Assembly (NCBI RefSeq): GCF_036240795.1
Contig: NZ_CP108454.1
Span: forward strand, 2,852,001 to 2,916,000
DNA length: 64,000 nt
Direction: 5' to 3'
Origin: Streptomyces sp. NBC_01268
GTDB lineage: Bacteria; Actinomycetota; Actinomycetes; Streptomycetales; Streptomycetaceae
Positions 8,703 to 17,227 of this stretch are shown here, in pieces. Under the pieces are notes generated by a model, which worked only from the letters and a program-made list of their open reading frames with translations, searched no databases and had not been told where the DNA came from. A program made the translations under genes and the position numbers. How positions within the stretch are numbered: the first letter of the stretch is position 1; each line of letters opens with the position of its first letter.

Positions 8703-9608
8703 TCAGGCCCCGCAGTACGGCGCGGTGCGCACGAAGCCGCCGGTGTGCTCGTCGTCGGTGCCGAGGAGCGCGTCACCGGTGCCGGGCAGGCACTCGACCG
8801 CCTCGATCTTGTAGCCCGGGAAGGTCCCGAGCACGGTCGGGCTCGCGGCGAGCGTGACCCGTACCGAACCGGCCGCCGAGACGGTCACCCGGCCGGCCTC
8901 GCTCACCGCGGAGTCGAACGGGCCGTCGTCGCCGGCGTCCGCCGCGGAGCCCACCAGGATCCGCCCGGAGGGGGTCACCGCGATGTCGGAGATGTGCCGC
9001 GTGCCCCCACCGGCCGGGTACGTCGAGAAGTAGGACCGGCGGCTCACCGACCCGAAGAGCGGCTGCCCCCACGCGGCGAAGGAGAGCGGCGCCGCGTACA
9101 GCGTGGTCGCACGGCCCGGGCCCTCGCCGCGGTCGGCCCACAGGGCGGCCAGCTTCCCGCCGCGGGCCACGACGGCGAAGCTCTCGAAGTCGGCGCCCTC
9201 GCCGATCATCGGCAGCGGCGCGTAGTCGACGACGGTCGCCGTGTCGCCGGAGACCCGCAGGCGGTAGACGATCCCGCGGCTGGCCAGGGCCAGGTACTCC
9301 CCCGGCATCCCGGGGACCGCCTCGACGGCTTCGAGGTCCTCGGCGTGGGCCCCGTCCCAGGCGACCGGGGAGAGGGCGGCGGCCCCGAGGGTGAGCCGGG
9401 ACAGCCGGGCCTGCCCGGGGCGCTTGTTGTCGTGCGCGACGAGAGCGGTGCCGCCGCCCTCGGCCGCGAGGCCGCTGACACCGGTGCGGGAGTCGGCGCC
9501 GACCTGCTGCCAGTCGTCGGCGGCGGGGGCGGGGGCGGCGGCGAGCACGGTCAGGAGCACGGCGCCGCCGGCGAGTCCGGCCGTACGCCGGATCATCGGG
9601 AGTCTCAT
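8703..9608 (-). CDS. Secreted protein of unknown function, possible beta-propeller
   Basis: The protein has 301 residues. [20 protein letters not shown] followed by [12 protein letters not shown] is a clear signal peptide with cleavage near residue 30. The mature part is rich in short beta-type segments ending in Gly, Asp and Thr, with repeated patterns such as [30 protein letters not shown] and [10 protein letters not shown]. These suggest a beta-propeller or phytase-like fold. Two cysteines near the C-terminus (VECLPG and PYCGA) could form a disulfide. No catalytic motif was recognised. The gene is divergent from sodF. Met5 is an alternative start. Confidence 0.7.
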   Translation of the reverse strand: MRLPMIRRTAGLAGGAVLLTVLAAAPAPAADDWQQVGADSRTGVSGLAAEGGGTALVAHDNKRPGQARLSRLTLGAAALSPVAWDGAHAEDLEAVEAVPGMPGEYLALASRGIVYRLRVSGDTATVVDYAPLPMIGEGADFESFAVVARGGKLAALWADRGEGPGRATTLYAAPLSFAAWGQPLFGSVSRRSYFSTYPAGGGTRHISDIAVTPSGRILVGSAADAGDDGPFDSAVSEAGRVTVSAAGSVRVTLAASPTVLGTFPGYKIEAVECLPGTGDALLGTDDEHTGGFVRTAPYCGA

Positions 9609-9716
9609 GGCGGCACGCTATTGATCACCGTTCGCCCGTTTCAAGATTGTTTGCGCCATCCGGACCTAGGGCCGAGGTCTGATCCACTTCGCCGACTCCT
9701 GCTGCTAGCCTGCAGT

Positions 9717-9731
9717 TGCATAGAGGTTGCA
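9717..9731. promoter_or_regulatory. Putative Nur (nickel-responsive Fur-family) operator upstream of sodF
   Basis: The sequence TGCAT-N5-TTGCA matches the Streptomyces Nur box (tGCaa-N5-ttGCA, as I remember it) at nine of ten defined bases. It sits about 30 bases before the sodF start, in the likely promoter. In S. coelicolor, Nur with nickel represses sodF, so the position fits the known regulation. Confidence 0.7.
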
Positions 9732-9761
9732 ATTAGAAGACGTCGGCGAGAGGCTCGGCAC

Positions 9762-10409
9762 ATGGCCATCTACACCCTTCCGGAACTGCCGTACGACTAC
9801 GCGGCCCTGGAGCCGGTGATCAACCCGCAGATCATCGAGCTGCACCACGACAAGCACCACGCCGCGTACGTCAAGGGCGCGAACGACACCCTGGAGCAGC
9901 TGGAAGAGGCGCGGGACAAGGACGCCTGGGGGGCGATCAACGGCCTGGAGAAGAACCTGGCCTTCCACCTCTCCGGCCACATCCTGCACTCCATCTACTG
10001 GAACAACATGGCGAGCCCGAAGGCCGGCGAGGGCGGCGGCGAGCCGCTCGCCGCCGACGGGGTCGGCGAGCTCGCCGACGCGATCACCGAGTCCTTCGGC
10101 TCCTTCGCCAGGTTCAAGGCCCAGCTCACCAAGGCCTCGGCGACCACGCAGGGCTCCGGTTGGGGCGTCCTCGCCTACGAGCCGATCAGCGGCCGCCTGA
10201 TCGTCGAGCAGGTCTACGACCACCAGGGCAACGTCGGCCAGGGCTCGGTCCCGGTCCTCGTCTTCGACGCCTGGGAGCACGCCTTCTACCTGCAGTACAA
10301 GAACCAGAAGGTCGACTTCATCGAGGCCATGTGGCAGGTCGTCAACTGGCAGGACGTGAACAAGCGCTACCAGGCCGCCAGGGCGAGCATCCCGCTGATC
10401 TCGTTCTGA
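9762..10409 (+). CDS. sodF: Superoxide dismutase, Fe/Mn family (SodF-like)
   Basis: This cytoplasmic 215-residue enzyme disproportionates superoxide. The four metal ligands are His28 (ELHHDKHH), His76 (ILHSIYW), Asp169 and His173 (DAWEH). In Streptomyces the gene for the Fe-containing enzyme is repressed by Nur plus nickel, when the nickel enzyme SodN takes over. A matching operator lies just upstream. The second-shell residues are Gly72 and Gln155, an arrangement usually seen in Mn enzymes, so the metal is not settled by sequence alone. GAGAGG lies eight bases before the ATG. A terminator follows. Confidence 0.95.
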   Translation: MAIYTLPELPYDYAALEPVINPQIIELHHDKHHAAYVKGANDTLEQLEEARDKDAWGAINGLEKNLAFHLSGHILHSIYWNNMASPKAGEGGGEPLAADGVGELADAITESFGSFARFKAQLTKASATTQGSGWGVLAYEPISGRLIVEQVYDHQGNVGQGSVPVLVFDAWEHAFYLQYKNQKVDFIEAMWQVVNWQDVNKRYQAARASIPLISF

Positions 10410-10470
10410 CGTCCCCCTGTTCGTCCTGCTCGTGATCGTCTTCTCCACCTTCACCTGCGGGCGGAAAGAG

Positions 10471-10509
10471 GAAGAACCCCCGCGATGACGTGAATCGCGG
10501 GGGTTCTTC
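10471..10509. terminator. Bidirectional terminator between sodF and the DsbA-like gene
   Basis: The arms 10471-10486 and 10494-10509 are 16-base perfect complements with a seven-base loop (GAAGAACCCCCGCGAT and its complement). The outer part is AT-richer than other hairpins here. The two flanking genes converge on it. Confidence 0.85.
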
Positions 10510-10527
10510 TGTACGGGACGGCGACCG

Positions 10528-11163
10528 CTACTCGAAGCTGGGCGCCGCCGTGCGGGTGCGCTTGATCTCGTAGAAGCCGGGGGTCGCCGCCACCAGCAGC
10601 GTGCCGTCCCACAGGCGGGCGGCGGCCTCGCCGCGCGGGGTCGGGGTGACGACCGGGCCGAAGAAGGCGACCTCGTCGCCGTCCGCGCCGGGCACCGCGA
10701 TCACCGGGGTGCCGACGTCCTGGCCCACCTTCTCTATGCCCTCCTTGTGGGAGGCGCGCAGCTCGGTGTCGTACGTGTCCTGGTCGGCGTAGTCCGCCAG
10801 CTCCTCCGGGAGGCCGACGTCGGTCAGCGCGCCGACGATCGCCTCGCGGGTCGGGCCCTCGCCGTTGTTGTGGAAGCGGGTGCCGAGCGCCGTGTAGAGC
10901 TTGCCGACGACCTCGTCGCCGTGCAGCTGCTGGGCGGCGATCACCACGCGCACCGGGCCCCAGGCCTGGGTCTCCAGCATCTCGCGGTACTCCGCCGGCA
11001 CCTCGTCCAGCCGGTTCTCGTTGAGGACCGCCAGGCTCATGACCTTCCAGCGCACGTCGACCGGGCGCACCTTCTCCACCTCGACCATCCAGCGGGAGGT
11101 CATCCAGGCCCACGGGCACAGCGGGTCGAAGAAGAAGTCTGCGGTGGTCCTGCTCTCGGACAT
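10528..11163 (-). CDS. DsbA-family oxidoreductase, mycothiol-dependent nitroreductase (Rv2466c) type
   Basis: The 211-residue protein is collinear with the mycobacterial Rv2466c family: DFFFDPLCPWAWMTSRW at the N-terminus, then VMSLAVLNEN, AWGPVRV, and the cis-Pro segment DVGTPVIAV. The C-terminus carries FYEIKRTRT. Such proteins are thioredoxin-fold enzymes that work with mycothiol in actinobacterial redox control. The active site reads Cys16-Pro-Trp-Ala19, whereas the mycobacterial protein has CPWC, so the resolving cysteine is missing. That suggests a monothiol mechanism with mycothiol acting as resolving thiol. The gene is divergent from pepN copy 1. Confidence 0.88.
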   Translation of the reverse strand: MSESRTTADFFFDPLCPWAWMTSRWMVEVEKVRPVDVRWKVMSLAVLNENRLDEVPAEYREMLETQAWGPVRVVIAAQQLHGDEVVGKLYTALGTRFHNNGEGPTREAIVGALTDVGLPEELADYADQDTYDTELRASHKEGIEKVGQDVGTPVIAVPGADGDEVAFFGPVVTPTPRGEAAARLWDGTLLVAATPGFYEIKRTRTAAPSFE

Positions 11164-11319
11164 GTGTCTCCTCGGAAGATCACTCGACGGGCGCTCGAAA
11201 GGGCGTGGCGGTGCGACTGGCGGCAACGCCGCCGGCCGGCCCGGCATTCCCGTGGTGCCCCCGGTCAGCTGCACATGGGAGGATCGGTGCTGTTTCGAAC
11301 GAGCCACGAAGGAGTGACC

Positions 11320-13881
11320 GTGCCCGGTGAGAACCTGTCCCGCGACGAGGCCCATGAGCGGGCGGAGCTGCTGTCCGTCGACGGGTACGAGGTCTACCTC
11401 GACCTGCGGTCCGCGGTCGGCGAGTCCACGGAGGACGTGCGCACCTTCCGCTCCGTGACGACGCTCCGCTTCCGGCGCACGGGCGCGGGCGACGCCACGT
11501 TCGTCGACCTGATCGCCCCCTCGGTGAACGCGGTCACCCTCAACGGACGCGCGCTCGACCCGGCCGTCGTCTTCGACGGGGCACGGATCGCGCTGGACGG
11601 CCTGGCCGACGAGAACGAGCTGGTGGTCGACGCCCAGTGCGCCTACAGCCGCACCAGCGAGGGCATGCACCGCTTCGTCGACCCCGAGGACGGCGAGGTC
11701 TACCTCTACACCCAGTACGAGCCGGCCGACGCCCGCCGGGTCTTCGCCACCTTCGAGCAGCCCGACCTCAAGGCTCCGTTCCGCTTCGCGGTGTCCGCGC
11801 CCGAGGGCTGGACCGTGTGGTCGAACGGGGCCGGGCAGCAGGACGGCGACGGCGTGTGGCGGTTCGCCGAGACGGCGTCCATCTCCACGTACATCACGTG
11901 TGTCGTGGCCGGTCCGTACCACTACGTCACGGACAGCTACAAGCGCGTGTTCGCCGACGGCACGGAGCTGGAGATCCCGCTCGGCGCGATGTGCCGCAAG
12001 GGCCTCGCGAAGCACTTCGACGTGGACGACGTCTTCCTGATCACCAAGCAGGGCCTCGACTTCTTCCACGACAACTTCGACTTCCCGTACCCCTTCGGGA
12101 AGTACGACCAGGCCTTCGTCCCCGAGTACAACCTCGGCGCGATGGAGAACCCGGGCATGGTGACCTTCCGCGAGGAGTACATCTACCGCGGCAAGGTGAC
12201 CCAGGCGGCGTACGAGCGCCGGGCCAACGTGATCCTGCACGAGATGGCCCACATGTGGTTCGGCGACCTGGTCACCATGGTGTGGTGGGACGACCTGTGG
12301 CTGAAGGAGTCCTTCGCGGACTTCATGGGCGCGTTCTCGCTGGCCGAGGCGACCCGCTTCACCAACAGCTGGGTGACCTTCGCCAACAACCGCAAGGCCT
12401 GGGCGTACCGCGCCGACCAGCTGCCGTCCACCCACCCGATCACGGCCGACATCCGTGACCTGGAGGACGCCAAGCTCAACTTCGACGGCATCACCTACGC
12501 CAAGGGCGCGTCCGTCCTGAAGCAGCTCGTCGCGTACGCGGGCCGGGACGCGTTCCTGGAGGGCGCGCGCCGCTACTTCAAGCGCCACGCCTACGGCAAC
12601 ACGCGCCTCGCCGACCTGCTGACCGTCCTGGAGGAGACCTCCGGCCGGGACATGAAGGGCTGGGCCAAGTCCTGGCTGCAGACCTCCGGCGTCAACACCC
12701 TCACCCCGGCCGTCACCTACGACGCCGAGGGCCGGATCACCGAGCTCGCCGTCCTCCAGGAGGGCGACGAGCTGCGCCCGCACCGCGCCGCCGTGGGCCT
12801 GTACCGCCTCTTGGGCGGGGAGCTCGTCCGGTACGCGCGGGCCGAGGCCGACATCACGGGCGCCTCCACCGTCGTGGCGGAGCTGGCCGGCGCCGAGAAG
12901 CCGGACCTGGTGCTCGTCAACGACGACGACCTCACCTACTGCAAGGTCCGCTTCGACGAGGGCTCGCTCGCCACGCTGCGCGCGCACCTCGGCGACATCA
13001 CCGACCCGCTGGCCCGCGCCCTGTGCTGGTCCGCGCTGTGGAACCTGACCCGCGACGGCCTGATGCCGGCCCGGGACTTCGTCCGCATCGCGCTCGAGTT
13101 CGCGGGCCGCGAGACCGACATCGGCGTGCTCCAGATGGTGCACGCCTGGGCCCGGACCGCCGTCACCGACTACGCGGCGCACGACTGGCGGGCCGAGGGC
13201 GGGCGGCTGCTCGCCGAGGGCGGCCTGCGCGAGCTGCGGCAGGCCGCGCCGGCCAGCGAGCACCAGCTGACCTGGGCGCGCTTCTTCGCCGCGGTGGCCT
13301 CCTCCGACGCCGACCTCCAGCTCCTGGAGGGCCTGCTCGACGGCGGCGCCGTGATCGACGGGCTCGCCGTCGACCAGGAGCTGCGCTGGTGCCTGCTGGA
13401 GTCGCTCACCGTGCACGGCCGCGCCGACGAGGCCCGGATCGGCGAGGAGCTGACCCGGGACGACACCGCGACCGGCAAGCGCCACCAGGTGCGCTGCCTG
13501 GCCGGGCGTCCCTCGGCCGCGGTCAAGGCGCAGGCCTGGGCGCAGGTCGTCGAGTCGGACGCGCTGTCCAACGCCCTGGTGGAGGCCACCATCTCGGGCT
13601 TCGCCCAGTCCTCGCAGCGCGAGCTGATCGCGCCGTACGCGGAGAAGTACTTCGCCGTGATCGAGCGGATCTGGGCGGAGCGCTCCATCCAGATCGGCAT
13701 GGACGTGGTGCGGGGCCTGTTCCCGGCGCTCCAGGACCGCGCGGAGACCCTGGAGGCGACGGACGCGTGGCTCGCCGCGCACGCCTCCGCCGCCCCGGCG
13801 CTGCGCCGGCTCGTGCTGGAGTCGCGTGACGACCTGGCCCGTGCGCTGCGGGCTCAGGAGTGCGACGGGCGCGCCGCCTGA
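11320..13881 (+). CDS. pepN: Aminopeptidase N, M1 family, copy 1
   Basis: This 853-residue zinc metallopeptidase removes N-terminal amino acids from peptides in the cytoplasm. It has the substrate N-terminus anchor GAMEN at 273-277 and the zinc site HEMAHMWFGD (His307, Glu308, His311) with the third ligand Glu330 in KESF. An ERAP1-like helical C-terminal domain fills the second half. The GTG start at VPGENLSRDEA is chosen because AAGGAG ends five bases before it. Length matches actinobacterial PepN. A paralogue of 858 residues with the same start and architecture lies about 9.8 kb downstream. Confidence 0.96.
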   Translation: MPGENLSRDEAHERAELLSVDGYEVYLDLRSAVGESTEDVRTFRSVTTLRFRRTGAGDATFVDLIAPSVNAVTLNGRALDPAVVFDGARIALDGLADENELVVDAQCAYSRTSEGMHRFVDPEDGEVYLYTQYEPADARRVFATFEQPDLKAPFRFAVSAPEGWTVWSNGAGQQDGDGVWRFAETASISTYITCVVAGPYHYVTDSYKRVFADGTELEIPLGAMCRKGLAKHFDVDDVFLITKQGLDFFHDNFDFPYPFGKYDQAFVPEYNLGAMENPGMVTFREEYIYRGKVTQAAYERRANVILHEMAHMWFGDLVTMVWWDDLWLKESFADFMGAFSLAEATRFTNSWVTFANNRKAWAYRADQLPSTHPITADIRDLEDAKLNFDGITYAKGASVLKQLVAYAGRDAFLEGARRYFKRHAYGNTRLADLLTVLEETSGRDMKGWAKSWLQTSGVNTLTPAVTYDAEGRITELAVLQEGDELRPHRAAVGLYRLLGGELVRYARAEADITGASTVVAELAGAEKPDLVLVNDDDLTYCKVRFDEGSLATLRAHLGDITDPLARALCWSALWNLTRDGLMPARDFVRIALEFAGRETDIGVLQMVHAWARTAVTDYAAHDWRAEGGRLLAEGGLRELRQAAPASEHQLTWARFFAAVASSDADLQLLEGLLDGGAVIDGLAVDQELRWCLLESLTVHGRADEARIGEELTRDDTATGKRHQVRCLAGRPSAAVKAQAWAQVVESDALSNALVEATISGFAQSSQRELIAPYAEKYFAVIERIWAERSIQIGMDVVRGLFPALQDRAETLEATDAWLAAHASAAPALRRLVLESRDDLARALRAQECDGRAA

Positions 13882-13894
13882 CACCGGTCGGCCT

Positions 13895-13929
13895 CGCGGC
13901 CCCCGGCGGTGCGTCCGCCGGGGGCCGCG
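13895..13929 (+). terminator. Terminator hairpin after pepN copy 1
   Basis: The arms 13895-13909 and 13915-13929 (CGCGGCCCCCGGCGG and its complement) are 15-base perfect complements with a five-base loop. The hairpin starts 14 bases after the stop codon. Confidence 0.8.
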
Positions 13930-14102
13930 GTGCGTCGGCCCGCGGTGGTCGCGCGCCGCGGCGCGGCCACGGTGCTCCGCGGCGTCGGCGGCCGTTGTTC
14001 ATCGGCACTCGAACGCGCGTACTTTAGTGCGGAGTTGTCCGGATTGAGCGACTGATTCGTAACAGCGGTTAGGGGCGGCCCGTCCGGCGGAAGACCGTCG
14101 AC

Positions 14103-14933
14103 ATGAACCCCAACACCCCCAAGGCCCCCCTCTCCCCCCTCCCCCGCACCGGGGACGAGCGGTTCCGGGAGGCGCTGCGCTTCGCCGGTGCCGACGCGAT
14201 GCTCACCGGGCTCGCCGCGCTCTCCCTGCACGGCTTCGCCGCCGCCCCGCCGGCCGGGACGGTGAACCGGATCGACACCCTGGTCCCGCGCACCCGGCGG
14301 GTGCGGTCCACCGGACAGGTCCGGGTGGTGCGCGCCGCCGAGCCGCCGCGGCCGACCGAGATCGACGGCTTCCCCGTCGCCCCGGTGCCCCGGGCGCTCG
14401 CCGACGCCGTCGCCGCGCTGGCCGACCCGGGCACGGTGCGCCGGCTGCTCACCGAGGCAGTGAGCGGCGGACACTGCGAACCCGCCGCTGTCGTCAGGGA
14501 GTTGAACCGCGCACGGCTGCTCAACCGGCCGCACGTCGTGGACGCGGTGGACGCGCTCCTCGCCGAGGGGCGCTCGCTCGCCGAGGACCGGCTGTACGCG
14601 ATGGTGCGCGAGTTCGCGCTGCCGGACCCGCTGTGGAACGTGGACCTGCGGCTGCCGGGCGGCCCGCACCTCGGCGGCCTGGACGCCTACTGGCCCGACC
14701 AGGCGGTCGCCGTGGAGCTGGACACCCGGGCGCCGCGGCAGGACGACGACGCGCTCTGGTCCGAGTACACCCGCAAGCGCGAGCACCTGGAGCGACTCGG
14801 CATCACCGTCGTCCACCTCACCCCGCGCAAGCTGCGCGAGGCGAGGGAACAGCAGGCGGCCGTGGTCCGCACGGCGCTGATGGCCTCGACCGACCGGACG
14901 CCGGCCGCCTACGTCGTCGTCCTGCCCCGCTGA
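14103..14933 (+). CDS. DUF559/AbiEi-like protein with degenerate restriction-endonuclease fold
   Basis: The 276-residue protein has the layout of actinobacterial proteins often labelled type IV toxin-antitoxin AbiEi-like or DUF559. It has an N-terminal LTGLAALSLHGF-type segment, a middle part PVAPVPRALADAVAAL, and a C-terminal nuclease-fold region. That region reads GGLDAYWPDQAVAVELD, then RKREHLERLGITVVHLTPRKL (about 187-246). The Vsr/PD-(D/E)XK core is recognisable, but the motif reads Glu-Leu-Asp where the fold normally has Glu-X-Lys, so nuclease activity is doubtful. No toxin partner (AbiEii-like) lies next to it, and its role is unknown. It stands alone between pepN and a convergent serine hydrolase gene. 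Confidence 0.6.
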   Translation: MNPNTPKAPLSPLPRTGDERFREALRFAGADAMLTGLAALSLHGFAAAPPAGTVNRIDTLVPRTRRVRSTGQVRVVRAAEPPRPTEIDGFPVAPVPRALADAVAALADPGTVRRLLTEAVSGGHCEPAAVVRELNRARLLNRPHVVDAVDALLAEGRSLAEDRLYAMVREFALPDPLWNVDLRLPGGPHLGGLDAYWPDQAVAVELDTRAPRQDDDALWSEYTRKREHLERLGITVVHLTPRKLREAREQQAAVVRTALMASTDRTPAAYVVVLPR

Positions 14934-14979
14934 GCGGCCCCGCCGGACCCCCGTACCCGCGAGGCCGCCGTCGCGGCGG

Positions 14980-16113
14980 CTACTTCTTCGGGGCCGTCCC
15001 GCAGAACTCGGCCTCGACCAGCGCCTGGCTGTCGCCGGTCCAGTCGGCGTTGAGGTTCCCGGCCAGGGAGTGCTCGCCGTCCCGGGTGACCAGGGCCTGG
15101 GAGCCGGAACCGTGGATGCCGCCGCCGTGGCCCCACACCTCCTTGCCGCAGCTCAGCTTCTGCTGCATGAGCCCGAGGCCGTAGCCCAGCTCGGGCGAGA
15201 CCCGGACGGTGTCCGTCATCTCCTTCAGCTCGGCCGCCGGCAGCAGCCGGCCCTTGAGCAGGGCCCGGTAGAAGGTCTGCAGATCGTTGGAGTCGGAGAT
15301 CATCTCCCCCGCCGCCCCGGCGATGCTCGGGTTCAGGGCGGTCACCTCGTAGGTCGGTCCGGTCGTCTCGCGGGAGAGCTTCGAGTAGGCGCCCGAGTGC
15401 GGCCTCGGCATCCGGGAGTCGGTGCCGGGGACGCTGGTGGCGCGCAGCTTGAGCGGCTTGATGATGCGGTTCTCGACGGCCTGGGCGTAGGGGCGGCCGG
15501 TGACCTTCTCGATCACCATCCCGGCCAGCACGAAGTTGGTGTTGGAGTAGCTCCAGGAGGTGCCGGGCGCGAACTCCGGCTCGTGGGCCATGGCGACGTC
15601 GACGAGCTGCTTCGCGGTCCAGGTGTCGTACCGGTGCTGGAGGAACCCGGGCCCGAACACCCGCTCCTGGAAGGCCGGATCACCGGTGTAGCTGTAGATG
15701 CCGCTGGTGTGGTTGAGCAGCTGCCGGACGCTGATCTTCCGCCCGTCGTGCCCGTGCCCGGCGACGACTCCGGGCAGCCACTTCTCCACGGGGTCGTCGA
15801 GGTCGATCCGGCCCTCGGCCTGGAGCTGGAGCAGGACGGTCGCGGTGAAGGTCTTGGTGATGGAGCCGACCCTGAAGCGGTCGTTCCCCTTGCGCTCGCC
15901 GGCGGTGCCGGTCCAGCGGTCCCTGCCGTCGCGGGCCTGGGCGACGGCACCGGGCACGCCCGCCGCCACCGCCGCGTCGAGCGCCTGCTGGGTGGCGGCG
16001 TGCGAGGGCTTGGGCGGCGCGGCGGCGACGGCCGGCGCGGCGAGCGCGGTGGCGGCGAGGCCGGCCACGAGGGTGGCGGCCAGGACGGTACGGGCGGTGC
16101 GTGCGGCTGACAT
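14980..16113 (-). CDS. Secreted serine hydrolase, class C beta-lactamase / D-Ala-D-Ala carboxypeptidase family
   Basis: The 377-residue precursor has a signal peptide (basic start, hydrophobic core, APAVAAAPP with cleavage near residue 32). The penicillin-recognising fold motifs are complete: SITK with Ser84 and Lys87, YSN at 189-191, and HGG at 329-331. It therefore looks catalytically competent as an extracellular DD-peptidase, esterase or beta-lactamase-like enzyme. The family does not fix the substrate. Two cysteines near the C-terminal half may form a disulfide. The gene is monocistronic in appearance and converges on the DUF559-like gene. Confidence 0.9.
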   Translation of the reverse strand: MSAARTARTVLAATLVAGLAATALAAPAVAAAPPKPSHAATQQALDAAVAAGVPGAVAQARDGRDRWTGTAGERKGNDRFRVGSITKTFTATVLLQLQAEGRIDLDDPVEKWLPGVVAGHGHDGRKISVRQLLNHTSGIYSYTGDPAFQERVFGPGFLQHRYDTWTAKQLVDVAMAHEPEFAPGTSWSYSNTNFVLAGMVIEKVTGRPYAQAVENRIIKPLKLRATSVPGTDSRMPRPHSGAYSKLSRETTGPTYEVTALNPSIAGAAGEMISDSNDLQTFYRALLKGRLLPAAELKEMTDTVRVSPELGYGLGLMQQKLSCGKEVWGHGGGIHGSGSQALVTRDGEHSLAGNLNADWTGDSQALVEAEFCGTAPKK

Positions 16114-16222
16114 GTGTGCGGGCTCCCCTGACGTACGTACAGCTGCGTACTGCTTCGGTCACGGGAGGGGACCACGGGGCACGGGCGGCGGGTTGAGCGC
16201 GTCCGTGACGGTTGAGCCGTTT

Positions 16223-16690
16223 TCAGCCGTTCGCCGGGTCATGGAGCGGCGAGTGCCCCAGGGGCGGCCGGTCGCGCCAGAGCTGGAGCCCGATGTCGAC
16301 GAGCTCGACCCGGGTGAGCGAGTCCACCGCCTCCAGCGGATGCCAGGCGGCGAGATCGGTGGACCCGTCCTCCTCGTTCCGCAGCTCGCCCCCGGTGACC
16401 CGCGCCTCGTAGACGATCCGCAGCCCCTGCCAGTCGAGGGCCCCGCCCAGCCTGCCCCGCCGATCCCGCCGGATGGAGTCGATCCCGAGCAGCGCGGTCG
16501 CCTCGGCGACGTACCCGGTCTCCTCCTCGACCTCCCGCACGACGGCCTCCACGGGCAGCTCCCCGTGATCCATCCCGCCCCCGGGCAGCGTCCACCGCTT
16601 CACCCCGGCCCGGTCCACCCAGCGGGCCAGGAGTATCTCCCCGTCCCGCACGCACACGGCGTAGGCCGCCACCCGCAACTCGGTCTGCAT
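16223..16690 (-). CDS. NUDIX hydrolase
   Basis: The 155-residue cytoplasmic protein has a complete Nudix box: GGGMDHGELPVEAVVREVEE followed by ETGY at about residues 37-60. It agrees with GX5EX7REUXEEXGU. Such enzymes hydrolyse nucleoside diphosphates linked to another group. The exact substrate is not visible. It follows the HPP gene on the same strand with an 18-base gap and could be the last gene of the PNPOx-HPP unit. Confidence 0.88.
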   Translation of the reverse strand: MQTELRVAAYAVCVRDGEILLARWVDRAGVKRWTLPGGGMDHGELPVEAVVREVEEETGYVAEATALLGIDSIRRDRRGRLGGALDWQGLRIVYEARVTGGELRNEEDGSTDLAAWHPLEAVDSLTRVELVDIGLQLWRDRPPLGHSPLHDPANG

Positions 16691-16708
16691 GGGAGGAGGT
16701 TAGAGGCA

Positions 16709-17227
16709 TCAGATCCAGTACGCGGGATACCGCCGCCCCGTGAGCCGGGCGCCGGCGAGGCCCGTGGCGACGAGGACGAGGGCGGCGAGGGCGAGGAGCG
16801 CGAGGAAGGGCCAGAACGGCGGGTTCTGGAGGGCGACGATCACCGCGGTCGCCGCGGCCGGGGAGTGCGGGGTGCGGGCGGCGGACATGACGCCGAGGGC
16901 GAGGCCGCCGGCGACGGCGGCGCCCCACGGGCCCGGGCCGGTGAACGCGAGGACGGCGAAGCCGGTGAGGGCGGAGAGGAGTTGGCCGCCGACGACGGAG
17001 CGGGGCTGGGCGAGCGGCAGGTCGGGGGCGCCCGCGACCAGGGCCATGCTCGCGGCCAGGGGCGGGATGAGCAGCGGCTCGTGGAGCACGGTGCCGAGGG
17101 CGACGAGCAGGAGCAGCGCGGTGACGCTGACGGCGGTGGAGGCGAGGAGCACGCGGGGCCTGGGGCGGGCGGGAGCGGTGGCGCGGGCGGGTGCCGCGGC
17201 GGCGGGAGCGGGCGGGGCGGTGGTCAT
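16709..17227 (-). CDS. HPP family membrane protein
   Basis: The 172-residue protein has four to five hydrophobic segments after an Ala/Pro-rich N-terminus. The segment LHEPLLIPPLAASMALVAGA, with PLAQPRSVVGGQLLSALTG after it, matches the HPP family of four-helix membrane proteins. Some HPP proteins have been linked to nitrite transport in plastids and cyanobacteria. Here the diagnostic His-Pro-Pro is replaced by Ile-Pro-Pro. The start codon overlaps the stop of the PNPOx gene by four bases, indicating translational coupling, so the two products probably act together. Confidence 0.75.
   Translation of the reverse strand: MTTAPPAPAAAAPARATAPARPRPRVLLASTAVSVTALLLLVALGTVLHEPLLIPPLAASMALVAGAPDLPLAQPRSVVGGQLLSALTGFAVLAFTGPGPWGAAVAGGLALGVMSAARTPHSPAAATAVIVALQNPPFWPFLALLALAALVLVATGLAGARLTGRRYPAYWI

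Noticed and set aside
10528..13884. Very long open frame antisense to pepN copy 1
   Set aside because: It is an artefact of high GC. The opposite strand carries a complete M1 aminopeptidase with catalytic motifs. Only the last 211 codons of the antisense frame are a real gene, the DsbA-like protein.
14964..14980. GCCGCC-N5-GGCGGC hairpin as a terminator between converging genes
   Set aside because: The stem is only six pairs and it overlaps the stop codon of the serine hydrolase. Such short GC stems are expected by chance here.
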